Shown here: in pieces, positions 24,290 through 34,909 of the stretch
Layout: the number at the start of each line of letters is the position of its first letter
Numbering within the stretch: position 1 is the first letter of the stretch
Source of the DNA: Liquidambar formosana
Taxonomy: Eukaryota; Streptophyta; Magnoliopsida; Saxifragales; Altingiaceae
Direction: 5' to 3'
DNA length: 64,000 nucleotides
NCBI GenBank assembly: GCA_039720395.1
Contig: CM077828.1
Coordinates: forward strand, 25,524,717-25,588,716
Made by a program: the position numbers and the translations under genes
Notes under the pieces: generated by a model
Told to the model about the DNA's origin: nothing
Databases searched by the model: none
The model's input: the letters and a program-made list of their open reading frames with translations, nothing else

Positions 24290-25210
24290 TATGTTGCAGC
24301 GTCTCTATGCTATGTAGAGAGAGATAAAGGGTCGATTCCCTTGGCATGAACATATTGTTCTATGTAACATTTTCTCTTCTTTCTTTTCTTTCCTTTTTGG
24401 AGACTAATTGACAGAGATGTATTGAATGATCTTAGATTTTTGGCGATTGTGTATCTTGAAGTTTGCTTGCAGAGTCATAATCCATTATTAATCCTAGTGG
24501 TCATGATGGAGCAGTGGGTGTGGAAATGGAACTGTTGTGGACCATAAGCAGATAAGGCAAGGCGCGCGTTACATCGAAATACCCTTGATAGCACCTTTGG
24601 AGCATTGTCACACATAAAATTGTCAAAGAACTCTTGCTGATATGTATCATATGTGTGATAATAAGCTCCAAAATCTCATTATTTTTAATCCTGTTGACCT
24701 AAATTAAATTAGCTACAGCATCAGCTGCTTTATTACATTCTTTAAACACACAATTAATTTTAATATTCATATTATCGTTCAAATGGACACTATTACATTC
24801 TTTAAACACACAATCGATGATTAATATTATTAATCATCGATTTTCCGAATGGACGACTTTGTTTTGAGGAGTAATTTTGGGTATCCTATCAATTTTTTTT
24901 TTTTTTTTTTTTTTTTATTGTTTTGCTTTTAAAATGGATATTATGGTGATAACACCTAATACGTGTACATAGGTGGTCAAATCGACTCAAATCCATATTT
25001 ATCCATAGGATTGCGAGATTCAATATAGGCGGCCACCCGTAAACAGTGGCACCGAACCCCAATCCCCAGCGCCATGGGGATGGGCGATGGCGGTGAGTGA
25101 ACACCACGTGGGCTCGACAAATGGCATGATTGGTAGTTTCAATGCAAGTTTAAGGCCAATTTCTGAATAGGGCATATACATAGAGAGAGAGAGAGAGAGA
25201 GAGAGTAGCA
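24290..25210. other. Intergenic, HIPL1 3' flank to the cysteine-rich peptide gene
   Basis: It holds the 3' flank of the HIPL1-like gene, a duplicated 24-bp word (TATTACATTCTTTAAACACA, near 24729 and 24791), a 31-bp near-perfect palindrome at 24812-24842, a T run at about 24893-24916 and a GA tract (about 25180-25203) just before the next ATG. No further gene is supported. Confidence 0.55.
24812..24842. repeat. 31-bp palindrome (14-bp perfect arms)
   Basis: AATCGATGATTAAT is followed by a 3-nt spacer and its exact reverse complement. It would fold into a cruciform or a short RNA hairpin. It lies about 0.5 kb past the HIPL1-like stop codon. Confidence 0.8.
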
Positions 25211-25817
25211 ATGATGAAGAAGATAGCAGTGATTGTTTTGGTGCTGTGCGTGCTCTCTTCGCATATGGAGTGTGTTGAGCCCTCTGTCTTCGACTGCATG
25301 GACGCTTGTTCTACTGGTTGTGTTCAGAGCAACAGTGAGTTTAACCCTCACCACCCCCCCCCCCCCCCCCCTTCTCTTATTTTCATCACTCTATAGTATT
25401 TCAGCTCAATACATTTACAATTTCTTTCCCCCTTTTTTGAAAGCTGTTTTTGTATGAAATGAGAGATTGGGGATGAGGGCTTTCATAGGGAGGAAAAAAT
25501 TAAGAAAAAAAATGAGGGGTGTGAAAAAAAAAAAGAAATTGAAGGGGATTAAGAATAATTAAAGCATATTAAAAATTTAAGGAGGTAGCTGATAGAGTGG
25601 CTTCATCCTTGTGTATGTGGATTTTTTTTTTTTTTTTTTTTTTTTTTGAAGGTTGAAAAATTTAAGGAGGTAGCTGATAGAGTGGCTTCGTCCTTGTGTT
25701 GTGGATTCTTTTTTTTTTTTTTTTATTTGAAGGTTTAATTTTTGTGGTTTTGGTGGGTTGTCGCAGCAAGGCTTATGCAGCGGTGTGAAGGCAAGTGCCG
25801 GATTAAATGCGATCCAG
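25211..25817 (+). CDS. Small secreted cysteine-rich peptide (thionin-like / Ole e 6-like), 3' end unresolved
   Basis: Exon 1 (25211-25334) encodes a signal peptide (KKIAVIVLVLCVLSSHM) and FDCMDACSTGC. A GT donor follows. Exon 2 (25767-25817, after TCGCAG) continues in phase with RLMQRCEGKCRIKCDP and ends at a good donor (CCAG/GTAATT). The mature part thus has two C-x3-C-x3-C blocks about ten residues apart, the six-cysteine layout of the small thionin-like/Ole e 6-like secreted proteins of plants. The paired blocks would form three disulphides in a helical hairpin. Function is unknown; defence or pollen/stigma signalling would be guesses. The last exon was not found. If the donor is not used, the frame runs on to a stop near 25910 without more cysteines. 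A GA repeat lies in the leader. Confidence 0.7.
25577..25735. repeat. Tandem duplication in the cysteine-rich peptide gene intron
   Basis: A unit of about 80-90 bp beginning AAATTTAAGGAGGTAGCTGA and ending in a long T run occurs twice in tandem (about 25572-25656 and 25657-25735). There are only a few differences, such as CATCCTTGTG against CGTCCTTGTG. The repeat lengthens the first intron. Confidence 0.8.
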
Positions 25818-26445
25818 GTAATTCCGGAGTTGCTTTCATCTCATTTCCTCGTCTTTTTTTAATTCCAAATGTGCCCTTCCTTTTACACTTTTGGAGCTAG
25901 TTTTGTCATCGGCCCATTAACAAACGGGCTTGGCCGACGACGCTCCCTCAATATCTCTCTCCTCCTCCTTTTTTTTTTTTTTTTTTTGGGTGGGGTTGGG
26001 TATAAGTTTAGAATAACAGAATAATATAAAATTACATCACAAAGACACAAACATAATCAATCTATCTCAACCCATAGGGGAGGATGTTAGGAGTAGGAGT
26101 AGATTATATTGATAATGTCAAAATAAAAAATTTAAAAAAAAAAGAAAAAATCTATCTGATCCAAAGTAATGGGCTTGAACTCCCAAGAGATTGGACCATT
26201 TTTTTTTTTTTTTACACAAATAGGCAATTCACACACCCAATACATAAATAAACAAGCCCACCTATATATGTGATAATAGAACAAAAGAGAATCCAAGAAC
26301 GCATAAAATTAATCCACACCCAACTTCCTAAAGGCCTAGCCTTTTGAAGGTTGAAAGAGAATTAGGTCTTTTGGAGGTTAAATGTGGGTTAACACAAAGT
26401 GGACCAATTAAGAGTTAGGTCTTTCTTGGAGGTTAAGTATGGGTT
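25818..26445. other. Intergenic, low-complexity
   Basis: T runs (about 25969-25987 and 26199-26212) and A-rich stretches, with no gene seen. A third exon of the cysteine-rich peptide could lie here but no candidate with a clear acceptor and frame was recognised. Confidence 0.4.
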
Positions 26446-26448
26446 AAC

Positions 26449-26776
26449 CAAAGGCGAACCAATTATTGTTGGGGTTTATACCTTTATAGGTTTTAGTCAA
26501 CTTTTCACTTTGGATCAATTACTGAGTGAGTTTATTTTGATTCCTAATCAATGCAGGGCGAAAATTGGCTTCTACCCATGTTTGAGTTGTCACGCCACAA
26601 CTTGGAGGGTCCGCACATGGACAAATCAAAGTAGAAAGAGCTGCTGCACAAGACTTTTATAAATTCTACCCGTAATGTTTTTGTATTGAAATGGATTTAA
26701 TAAAAGTTGTATCAGCTTCTCAATAATATCCAAGTGATGATTAGATAATGGTAACATCATATGCACATAGAGAAAA

Positions 26777-26807
<31 letters not shown>

Positions 26808-26995
26808 GGAATTTGGTCAGTAATGCCAACATCCTTGGCCCTCCATGCATCAACGAAAGTATGAGGGAATTTGGTTGATACAAGGCCAGAACTTCATTAC
26901 CCAAAAAGAAAAAAAAAAGAAAAAAAAAGAAAGAAGGAAAAGTGGTGGTTTCTAAATCCACAACCCACAGTTAGGGAGGGAATGTAATGTATGTA
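26449..26995. repeat. Duplicated block A, copy 1
   Basis: This block starts AAAGGCGAACCAATTATTG and recurs at about 38727-39285 and 47056-47580. All three copies share TTGTATCAGCTTATCAATAA-like and ACCCATGTTTGAGT words and end in A-rich runs before AAGTGGTGGTT. The block is noncoding as far as can be judged. Its end (ATGGATTTAATAAAA) resembles a polyadenylated transcript end, but the origin is unknown. Confidence 0.75.
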
Positions 26996-27176
26996 TACTT
27001 AATTAATTATCAACACAAAGAACTTCAATATGGTTTAGGGAGGAACTATTTCCATCTCATGAGTAGCCTTGATGGGAGAGAGAAAAGAAAAGTAAAGTAT
27101 GGTAGTAGAATCACAAGTCTCATAAGAGCCTATGATTCTACAACCTTTTATATGTCATCTTTTTTTTCTTTCTCTA

Positions 27177-27321
27177 GGGAATTTTAGATTGGTTGGGCTA
27201 CAGGAAAATAATTATAAATAGTAGTCGTTGTTAGTTAAGTTAGTAGTCATTTATTAAGAAGTTAGTAAAATAGCACTCAACTGTAATTATTTTCCCATAG
27301 TCCGACCAATCTAAAATTCCC
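27177..27321. mobile_element. Short MITE with GGGAATTTTAGATTGG ends, copy 1
   Basis: A sequence of about 145 bp has inverted termini GGGAATTTTAGATTGGTTGG and, from the other side, GGGAATTTTAGATTGGTCGG. The interior repeats GTTAGTTAAGTTAGTAGTC. The same element sits at the equivalent place in the duplicate (39613-39765), so it inserted before the duplication. Half-like relatives lie near 29637 and 43555. Confidence 0.7.
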
Positions 27322-28626
27322 TTTTTTTTTCCCTTCAATGTGGCGACTTACTATTGAAATTTTATTCCATTTTTATTTTCTCTAATTCCGATCTAGGAAA
27401 CGGGTCTTATTAATATGTCTTCTTTATTTTTTCTTTTATTTGTATTTGTACTTTTTATTTTTATAATGATAAAATTTTTGGGCAAACTCAAACTTATATA
27501 AGACCCTATAATTTATGTAGACATCGTAAATTTAAAGTTCGTGACTCGTGAGAATCATAAAATCTTACTTGGGCGATTAGATCAATATAGAAACGAACTA
27601 TTTTAACATGGGAACGAACTATTATAACATGGGAAGAATTTGCTTGTGTGGAACCCACCTGAATTTCCATTTTCTAAGGAAGAACCACCAGCAATAAGCA
27701 AAGCGGTGGGCTAGTTGGTCAAGCTATCATTTTTCACACGTGTGGTTCGTATACTACAATGACTGGATATTGGACCCATTCTTAGATTTTTTGGGTCGGT
27801 GGATTCCATAGCATTATGATAAGGAGAAATGCTCGGCCGAATTTATTCATCCAATCACTGCACGATGATCTAACCGACGCATGAACCTCACTAATCATGG
27901 GATGCTGACTTGTAGACGACTGTCGGCCGAATTGGAGACGACGTACAATAGGATGCTGGAGGAGTTCGTTGATGAGGGCACCACTCATCCCTCCTTCTAA
28001 GAGCTCTATTTTCCCTATTGCTTTATTTATTTACTCCCCGTTCTTTATTATTATTATTATTATTTTTATTTTCTCATGAGTAAGAGTATTTAAACATTCA
28101 GCTCAAGGCACCTTATGTATCAAATAACATTTAAGATAAACTTGATTGAAAGTTGATCCAAAAAAAAGATGAGAAGTCAAATACTTAACTTTTTGTTTCA
28201 TTTTCTCTATAGATTAAGACATCTAAATCATTGTACGTACTACATCATCATATTTATTACATTAAATCAATCGCATCTATTATAAAATTGGCCAAATAGA
28301 TGTCAAAATTGTTCCATGTGCGTGAGTCAAAATTAACGAATAATTTCAGTCAAATTTTGCTAATTAAAGAAAATATTAAATTTTAATTATCACGTGAGAT
28401 TAAATTACATGTTACTTTGGAATGAAATTTTGTACATTAAACCCTTATAGAATCTTCCATCAAACAATAGACGATATGTTTTGAAATGCGTACAATAACT
28501 GTTTGGATTTTTTTTTTTTGGATGGTGTAGGGGGGCTCGTCAATATATTTAAACTCGGTGGCAACTCATAATATATAGCTTTTCTCTTCTCACAATCCTA
28601 TGATTTCTTCATTCAACAAAATTATA

Positions 28627-28894
28627 CCCCTTTTGTTCCACAAAGATAGGTCATTTTGCAACTCTTTGTTTTCCAAAATGTTTGTCCACTTTAAAATGTC
28701 AAATCATAACTTTTTAGAATTTTCCTATATGACCCTTTATTCTTTCAATAATTACTTACAACACAAAACCCAACATACCAAGTACAGGAAGGTATTTTTG
28801 AAAAAATAATTTTTAATAAATAACAAGTCAAATGCAATGATAGCTTTTCTGCATGTTTTGTTAAACATAACTTATTTTTGTGGGATGGATGAAG
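28627..28894. mobile_element. Stowaway-like MITE, copy 1
   Basis: It is bounded by TA on each side, with degraded inverted ends (CCCCTTTTGTTCCACAAAG against CTTCATCCATCCCACAAAA). The better-preserved duplicate at 42819-43090 shows the Stowaway-type terminus CTCCATCTATCCCACAAAG. It is present in both duplicates, so older than the duplication. Confidence 0.7.
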
Positions 28895-29316
28895 TATAAA
28901 GTAGGGAGGGAAAAGCGATTATGGCAAACAAAGATTTTAACTATAATAAGGCTACTAGAAAATCAACAAGGAATGAAAGGATGAAACAACACATAGCAAG
29001 GATTTTACATATATGTCTAGGCTACTTTCTTCACACACATAGGAAATGTACACACAACACAGTTAAAAAGCCCACTTAAACAACACAGTTTGAAAGAGTC
29101 TCAAGAGATCATAAAGTTATTTTTTATATTAAAAAAAAAAAAAACCCCACAGCACCTTTCCTTTAAGAGTTAATTAAGACCTTTAAGTAATGCTATTGGA
29201 CGTCCTCCATTAACAGCCCAAAAGAACCCCCCAATGATATAGCGTGAGAACATATAGGTGTGTTAGTAGTGGGGCCTAATAGTATTGGCCCCAATTTGTT
29301 TTCATGTATTATCATG

Positions 29317-29585
29317 GGCTGCTCCTTTTTCTTTTTTTTTTTTTATTTTTTATCAGCAAAGGATAAAATTTTATTAGAAGAGTAACCAATAAAGATACAA
29401 AGAAACACTCTACACCCATAATAGTTGAAGCAGACCACCCTAACAAGACCACCCAAAACAAACAAATCGAGCCCATAAAACCAACCTCCAAATCAATCCT
29501 CAGCAAGGTGCTGAGAAGAAATTTCAAACTTACACCGGTAGAAGCCCAAAACCATATGCCCCCACAAAAGGAAGCCGTCTAGTCA
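29317..29585 (-). mobile_element. Short non-LTR retroposon with a 7-bp target duplication
   Basis: The block is absent from the paralogous copy near 43500-43515. Here it is flanked by TATCATG at 29310-29316 and 29586-29592. It begins with a C/T-rich then poly-T run, so the poly-A end is on the left and the element is read on the minus strand. The 269-bp body has no intact ORF. It may be a very truncated LINE or a SINE. Confidence 0.75.
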
Positions 29586-29896
29586 TATCATGAGAAACTG
29601 TCAACGGAGGTTTAAAAGCATTTCCCTTAAAATAAATAGGGAGAATTTTAAATTCGTCGAGCTATAGCCTATCGGAAAATAATTACGGTTGGTAAAACAA
29701 GTAGGCGTCTGTAAATTATAACCAAGTGATTAAGAAACTAACTTCACAAAAACATGAATGTAAATTACCTCTCTCGCATGCATGTTAATTTGTTTAAAGA
29801 CTGTATAATAAGATCTTCTGACACCCAATGGATGGCCTCAAGCTGCATTGAATAGATGGCACGTAAGAAGTATTTTAGAGAGAGAGAGAGGTTGCA

Positions 29897-29979
29897 GGGT
29901 CTGGTGTCACAGCGAGATGGCATATGCCGTATCTCTTGTGGAGACAAACCGATGCCATCTCGCTTGCGACACCAGTCCC
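29897..29979 (+). repeat. 83-nt hairpin in block D, copy 1
   Basis: The left arm (from 29897, containing CTGGTGTCACAGCGAGATGG) pairs with the right arm (ATGCCATCTCGCTTGCGACA and the next bases) over about 25 bp. There are two mismatches and one bulge around a loop of about 28 nt. Copies near 43915-43998 and 50405-50488 keep the fold less well. A relic is near 58470-58515. It could be a MITE core or a small-RNA precursor-like fold. Confidence 0.6.
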
Positions 29980-30086
29980 AAACCTTTCTTTCCATTTGCC
30001 CTTGTCCATTCTATGCTGCTAACACCACGGTGTCCCAAACCTTTCTTTCCATTTGCCCTAGTCCATTCTATGCTGCTAACACCATA
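29976..30086. repeat. 57-bp tandem duplication in block D, copy 1
   Basis: The segment starting TCCCAAACCTTTCTTTCCAT and ending GCTGCTAACACCA occurs twice with a period of 57 bp. The paralogues at about 43998 and 50488 have only one copy, so the duplication is recent and local. Confidence 0.85.
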
Positions 30087-30103
30087 CTTATAATATATAA
30101 CGT

Positions 30104-30109
<6 letters not shown>

Positions 30110-30152
<43 letters not shown>
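30110..30152. repeat. GA microsatellite
   Basis: About 21 GA units. The same position in the paralogues (about 44072-44095 and 50562-50578) has shorter runs. Confidence 0.9.
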
Positions 30153-30156
<4 letters not shown>

Positions 30157-30349
30157 TGCGAGTGTGATCCTCTAAGCCGTAAATATGCATGGCTTGTTCC
30201 CACTTCTTTCTACCAAAGAGATATTACAAGCCAAAAACGTGCACTGTTGCAGGTGCGCCGAAAGGTTGGTTAGTGCTTTCTCATTAGCCTTCCTTGTCAT
30301 CATGTCATGCAATGAGTTTTACGACTTGACTCAGAAAAAAAAAAGTCTC

Positions 30350-30960
30350 TTGGCTGTCCTACATATTAACACTCTAATCACAAACAATTTTCTCCTGTTA
30401 CAAAACTACAGATATGATAGAGACAAATTAAAGTGACAACATGCAATTCTAGTTGTTTGCCGCCCCCCGGGGGGGTGTTGTTGTGGAACAAAGACGGGAA
30501 AAAAGCCATGTAATTGATGACAAAATGATACATTTATCCCATGTTTATTTCTTTATTTATTACGGAGTATTTATTATTTTCTTTTTTTTGCCATGGGAAG
30601 ATAGAAAGGGAAAAAATCACACCACCATACATTAGTATATAAGTGGGATTCCCCTCAAAATCGTTAAGACTTTTAGAGTATAGTATGCATGTTAGTTTTA
30701 TATTCTATTTCATTATCTCTATCTTATGTTCTGTTTCATTATCTTTATTCTCTCATTTCAGTGTGTTGTCTTGAGGCTATTAACCATAAAAATTCATTTG
30801 CACCTCCCACCTAGTTTATATTTTTTAAGGTTTTATGAAAAATATAAAAGGTTTTCACAAAAACATACCTGTTGTCCTCTAGCTAGAAATTCCTTTGCAC
30901 CTCTCACCTCTCTTTCTATTTGCTCAATCTTGTGAATTCCATCATACTTCACACCATACT
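30350..30960. repeat. Duplicated block E, copy 1
   Basis: It matches 47582-48160. Shared words include ATATTAACACTCTAATCAC, ACAATTTTCTCCTGTTACAA and CCTGTTGTCCTCTAGCTAGA. A G/C homopolymer-rich spot (30462-30478) differs between the copies. No coding gene is supported. Confidence 0.75.
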
Positions 30961-30967
30961 TATACTT

Positions 30968-32110
30968 TAAATTTTAGATCAACCAAGTTACCGATAAAAT
31001 ATTGAAAATTGTGGAAGATGTCATTAAATTACTGACACTAAAGGTAATTAAATGTCATTCCTAATTGAGTGCTGTTACGTTCACGGGCTAACGTGACATT
31101 CACTTTTTCAAAAGAATAAGAATCTCAATTCTTCAAATATACTCTTGATAAATCAATTGACACACAAATCTATGGATGAAACTGGTAGTTTTTAACTTTC
31201 ACCAAATCTCACTTTTCATTTAGTTACAATTATACTCTTGATAAATCAATTGGTAAACAAATCTATGGATGAAACTGATAGCTTTTAACATTCACCCTCT
31301 TAATTAGGTTTAACTCCTTGTCCTGGAATTGTATAAGGTGGGTAGGATCAAATTTAGGCTCCGATGATTTTTGTACAATGTGATTAATATATTATTATTT
31401 AAGTTGAGAGAAAAAGAGAGAGAGACTTTGAATTTTACATCAACCAAGTTACCTATAAAATATTGAAAAATGTGTAAGATGTCATTAAATTACGACTCTA
31501 AAAGTAATTAAATGTCATTCCTAATTGAGTGCTGCTACGATCACGGACTAACATGACATTCACTTTTTCAAAAGAGTAAGAATCTCGATTTTTCAAATAT
31601 ACTCTTGATAAATCAACTGGCAAAAAAATCTATGGATGAAACTAGTAGTTTTTAACTTTCTCCGATGATATTTGTACAACGCAATTATTATTTAAGTAGA
31701 GAAAGAGAGACTTTCAATTTTAGATCAACCAAGTTACCTATAAAATATTAAAAATTGTGGAAGATGTCATTAAATTACGACACTAAATTAAGGTAACAAA
31801 TGTCATTCTTAATTGAGTGCTGCTACAATCACGGACTAATGTGACATTCACTTTTTCAAAAGAATAAGAATCTCGGGTTTTGAAACATACTCTTGACAAA
31901 TCAACTGGAAAACAAATTTATGGATGAAACTAGTAGTTTTTAACTTTCATCGAATCTCGCTAGCTTTTTATTTAGTTGCAAGTATACCCTTGATAAATCA
32001 ATTGTTAAAACAAATCTACAAATGAAACTGATAGCTTTTAACATTCACCTTTTTAATTAGGTTTAACTGCTTGTCCTGGAATTGTATAAGTTGAAGATCA
32101 GATCAGATTT
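30968..32110. repeat. Higher-order tandem array, block F copy 1
   Basis: Units begin at TTTAGATCAACCAAGTTACC (about 30974, 31440 and 31715), so a long unit of about 460 bp is followed by a short one of about 280-295 bp. Each long unit itself contains two related sub-blocks around ATAAATCAA(C/T)TGG and ATGGATGAAACT. GA-rich tracts separate units. It is AT-rich and noncoding. Confidence 0.85.
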
Positions 32111-33833
32111 AGGCTTCGATGATGATTTTTGTTGCATATAGTACTACTTTTCTGCCAAATCATGCCTTACGTGTTATGAGCTAGAAACCCTTAAAAAATT
32201 GAAAAAGTAAAATAAAAATAAAAACAAATCTGCTATAACCCATAAGCAATGAAACTAGATTCGACCAAACTCCTACCAGGTAGCAGCTACAATGCGCTGT
32301 CGGTGGGAGGGCAAAACATGGGCGGCTAGCAATTATATATGATCAATTGATCATTGACTAGGAGTCGGTGCATGAACACCTTCTTTTTTTTTTTTTTTTT
32401 TCTTTTTTTTTTGGCTAAGGCATTGACTAGGTCACTCAATTCCTTATTATTTACTGTAACCTTCAAAAGGAATGTTTAGGGTACGAGGCTAGCTCATTGC
32501 AGGGGGTGGGGTTCCTCGACGAACACAAGGGTTCTCAAATGTGAAACCATTTCTAATTGGATTGAGAAGGAAACAATAAAAACATTAAATATAAGTGCAT
32601 CCTTGTTAATTTTAGACTATAATGCAATGATAGGTGCAAATCCGCAAAAGGAACAAAAACTCAAATTGAAGTCTTCAAATTTGAAATAAATTTTACTTTA
32701 AAGTACAAACTTCAATTTTAAGAAGTCGGTGAATTTTTAATTCTCGAGATTTAACTAAAATTTGATAGTTTGTTTGAAAAGATTATCAGCAATTACAATT
32801 TCTGTGAAACCATTTAGAAGTAAACCAAGTGCCGTTAAACCACTATCCTCGATGATTGATGAAAGTACATTTAATATATACCCGTGCTTTTCACTCGTTA
32901 ATTACGTACAACTTTAATTTACAAGAAAATTAGTCTAGTATCAAAACCCTATGAACAAAACCGGTAAAAATGGGAAGTTTCCACATAAATTACATCAGGA
33001 GACAAGGGCGGAGCCACACAGGAGTTACCCTAGACTCGCTTGGCCCAAATTTTGTATTTATATCTAATGAGATAGCCTCTTAGTCTAGGTTTCAGTCACT
33101 TAATCTCTTAATGCAAGTTCAAGTCTCTTAGTCTCTTAGCTTAGATTCAAATCACTTAGCCTCTTAAACCAACCTCAATCACTCTTTATTCACCAAATAC
33201 CCTAAAAACTAAAAACCCACCCGAGCCCCGACTCTTGTCTGACTCTCTTTTATTCTTCCTCCCCTTCTTCACCCATTGAACATCGAATCAAATGTTCGAA
33301 TCATCCAAACCCATTACCGACGACAACTGAGATTTAAAAAAAAAATGGCTACTAATGCTCAATGCCCTACAAAATATGGATTTTTCACCTTAGCCGTTGG
33401 ATGTCCCTCTTTGAGCATGTGTCCCAATCAATCTTACTTACCATAACACTATGGTGTGCTCTTGAAGCACAGCAGCTAATCTAGACTCAGTATAGGGTAG
33501 TATTTTATAAGGAAAGCGTCAAGTATTTTATTATGAGCAATGCGCGCTCTATATATATTATTCATATTTTTTCTCCTAAGTGACATGACAATTGTGTTGA
33601 TCATTTAAAAAATTTATTAAAAAACTATCTATGGTGGGCGCTGATTGATATGGTGGTTACTACGTACATCCTTGAGCAAGTAAATTTGAACACTTTAGTA
33701 TTTTTCTTCTATTATAGCCTTTATTAAGTAGATTCCTAATTATAAGTTCAAGATTACGAGTTTTTTCTTTCACATAGATAAACCATCTAGGGTTGAAAAG
33801 GAGCTCATTTGATATATTTTCACAATTTAAAAA

Positions 33834-33864
<31 letters not shown>

Positions 33865-34233
33865 TACTAGTTATTGTACACGTGCATTGCACGTAGATTT
33901 TTTGTCAACAATAAAATGATTTAAAGATCATCAATTATTTTTCTTAAATAAATATATAAAAGATCGATGCTTCCCAAGATTCTTTTTAGCTTGAATAGGA
34001 TTTAACCCTTTTTATGTAGTATAGCCCCTCATCTAGTAGTAATTATCTCTTCAATATTGTCCATATCGATTAAATATAAACTTTATTTACTTAAGGAAGG
34101 TTATGCGGCCATTTGTTCTTTAACATTTAATCCATATCAAGTGTAAAGATTTGATATGTTAAGAAATTATTTATTACTTCGTAGAAGGTTTTAATTCGTG
34201 TACATCAAATAATTTGGAAAGAAATGCTAATAC

Positions 34234-34909
34234 TAGGGGTGTTCATGGTTTAGGTTAAAACCGAAAACCAAACCGAACCAAACCAAACCGGTCGGTTTGG
34301 TTTGGTTTTTTTGTCATTAGGTTTGGTTTTGGTTCCAATTTTAGAAAACCGAATTGAATTGGTTTGGTTTTGGTTTTCATAAAAAACCAAACCAAACCGA
34401 AAAAACCGAAAAATATATTATATATATATATATATAAATAATTTTATTTTATATATTATATATCAAATTTTAATTTGTAATTTGTTGATTTTAAGTTTCT
34501 TATTGTTTTTCCTATTTTAGCTTGGCATGTATTGAACTAGTTATTAATGTTGTGTGAGATAATGGCATGTATTAACTTGGAGATTTAAACTTGGATTGAC
34601 ATATGTCAATTTGTTTCCATTTTGATACAATGTTTAATGTTTTTTTTTAGTTGCTAATGTAATGCTTTTATTAAAAATGTTTTAATTTGGAGTTTGGCAT
34701 GTCATTTTTTTGATTTTCAATTATTTGTTGCTACTTGATTGGTTAAAACCGAAACCGAACCGAACCAAACCGAATTTTTATGGTTTGGTTTGGTTTGGTT
34801 TTTTTATAGTATGGTTTGGTTTTGGTTTGGGAAGAGCAAAACCGAAGTATAATGGTTTGGTTTGAAAAGTACCCCAAAATCGAACCAAACCGAACCACGA
34901 ACACCCCTA
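34234..34909. mobile_element. Inverted-repeat element (TAGGGGTGTTC family), nested in the Helitron
   Basis: The ends TAGGGGTGTTCATGG and, inverted, TAGGGGTGTTCGTGG bound 676 bp. GCTAATAC is duplicated at 34226-34233 and 34910-34917. Subterminal regions are rich in AACCGAACCAAACC-type words in both orientations. The interior shares words such as TTGGAGTTTGGCAT with the element at 55086. An 8-bp target duplication suggests hAT; the other member has 9 bp, so Mutator-like is also possible. Confidence 0.8.

Larger units (their letters stand above)
27322..30215. repeat. Segmental duplication blocks B-C-D, copy 1
   Basis: This stretch matches 39766-44180 in the same order: the CACACGTGTGGTTCG region, AGGATGCTGGAGGAG, the ATT trinucleotide run, a Stowaway-like MITE, and the block D hairpin with its GA tract. 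Differences are mostly single bases plus a few insertions (a retroposon at 29317 here and a LINE at 40333 in the other copy). No coding gene is evident. Confidence 0.8.

Noticed and set aside
28600..28809. Open frames of about 70 residues at this place and at 42790-43002 that are similar to each other
   Set aside because: Both lie within the two copies of a Stowaway-like MITE. The similarity is due to the DNA duplication, not protein conservation.
29848..30203. Several overlapping frames of 76-103 residues on both strands, echoed near 43.9 and 50.4 kb
   Set aside because: They are products of the block D hairpin and GA repeats. They overlap on both strands and contain Ser-Leu or Glu-Arg runs only.
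34234..34909. Telomere-like repeats suggested by AACCGAACCAAACC words
   Set aside because: The words are irregular, occur in both orientations and lie at the ends of a transposon. They are not the plant telomere heptamer.
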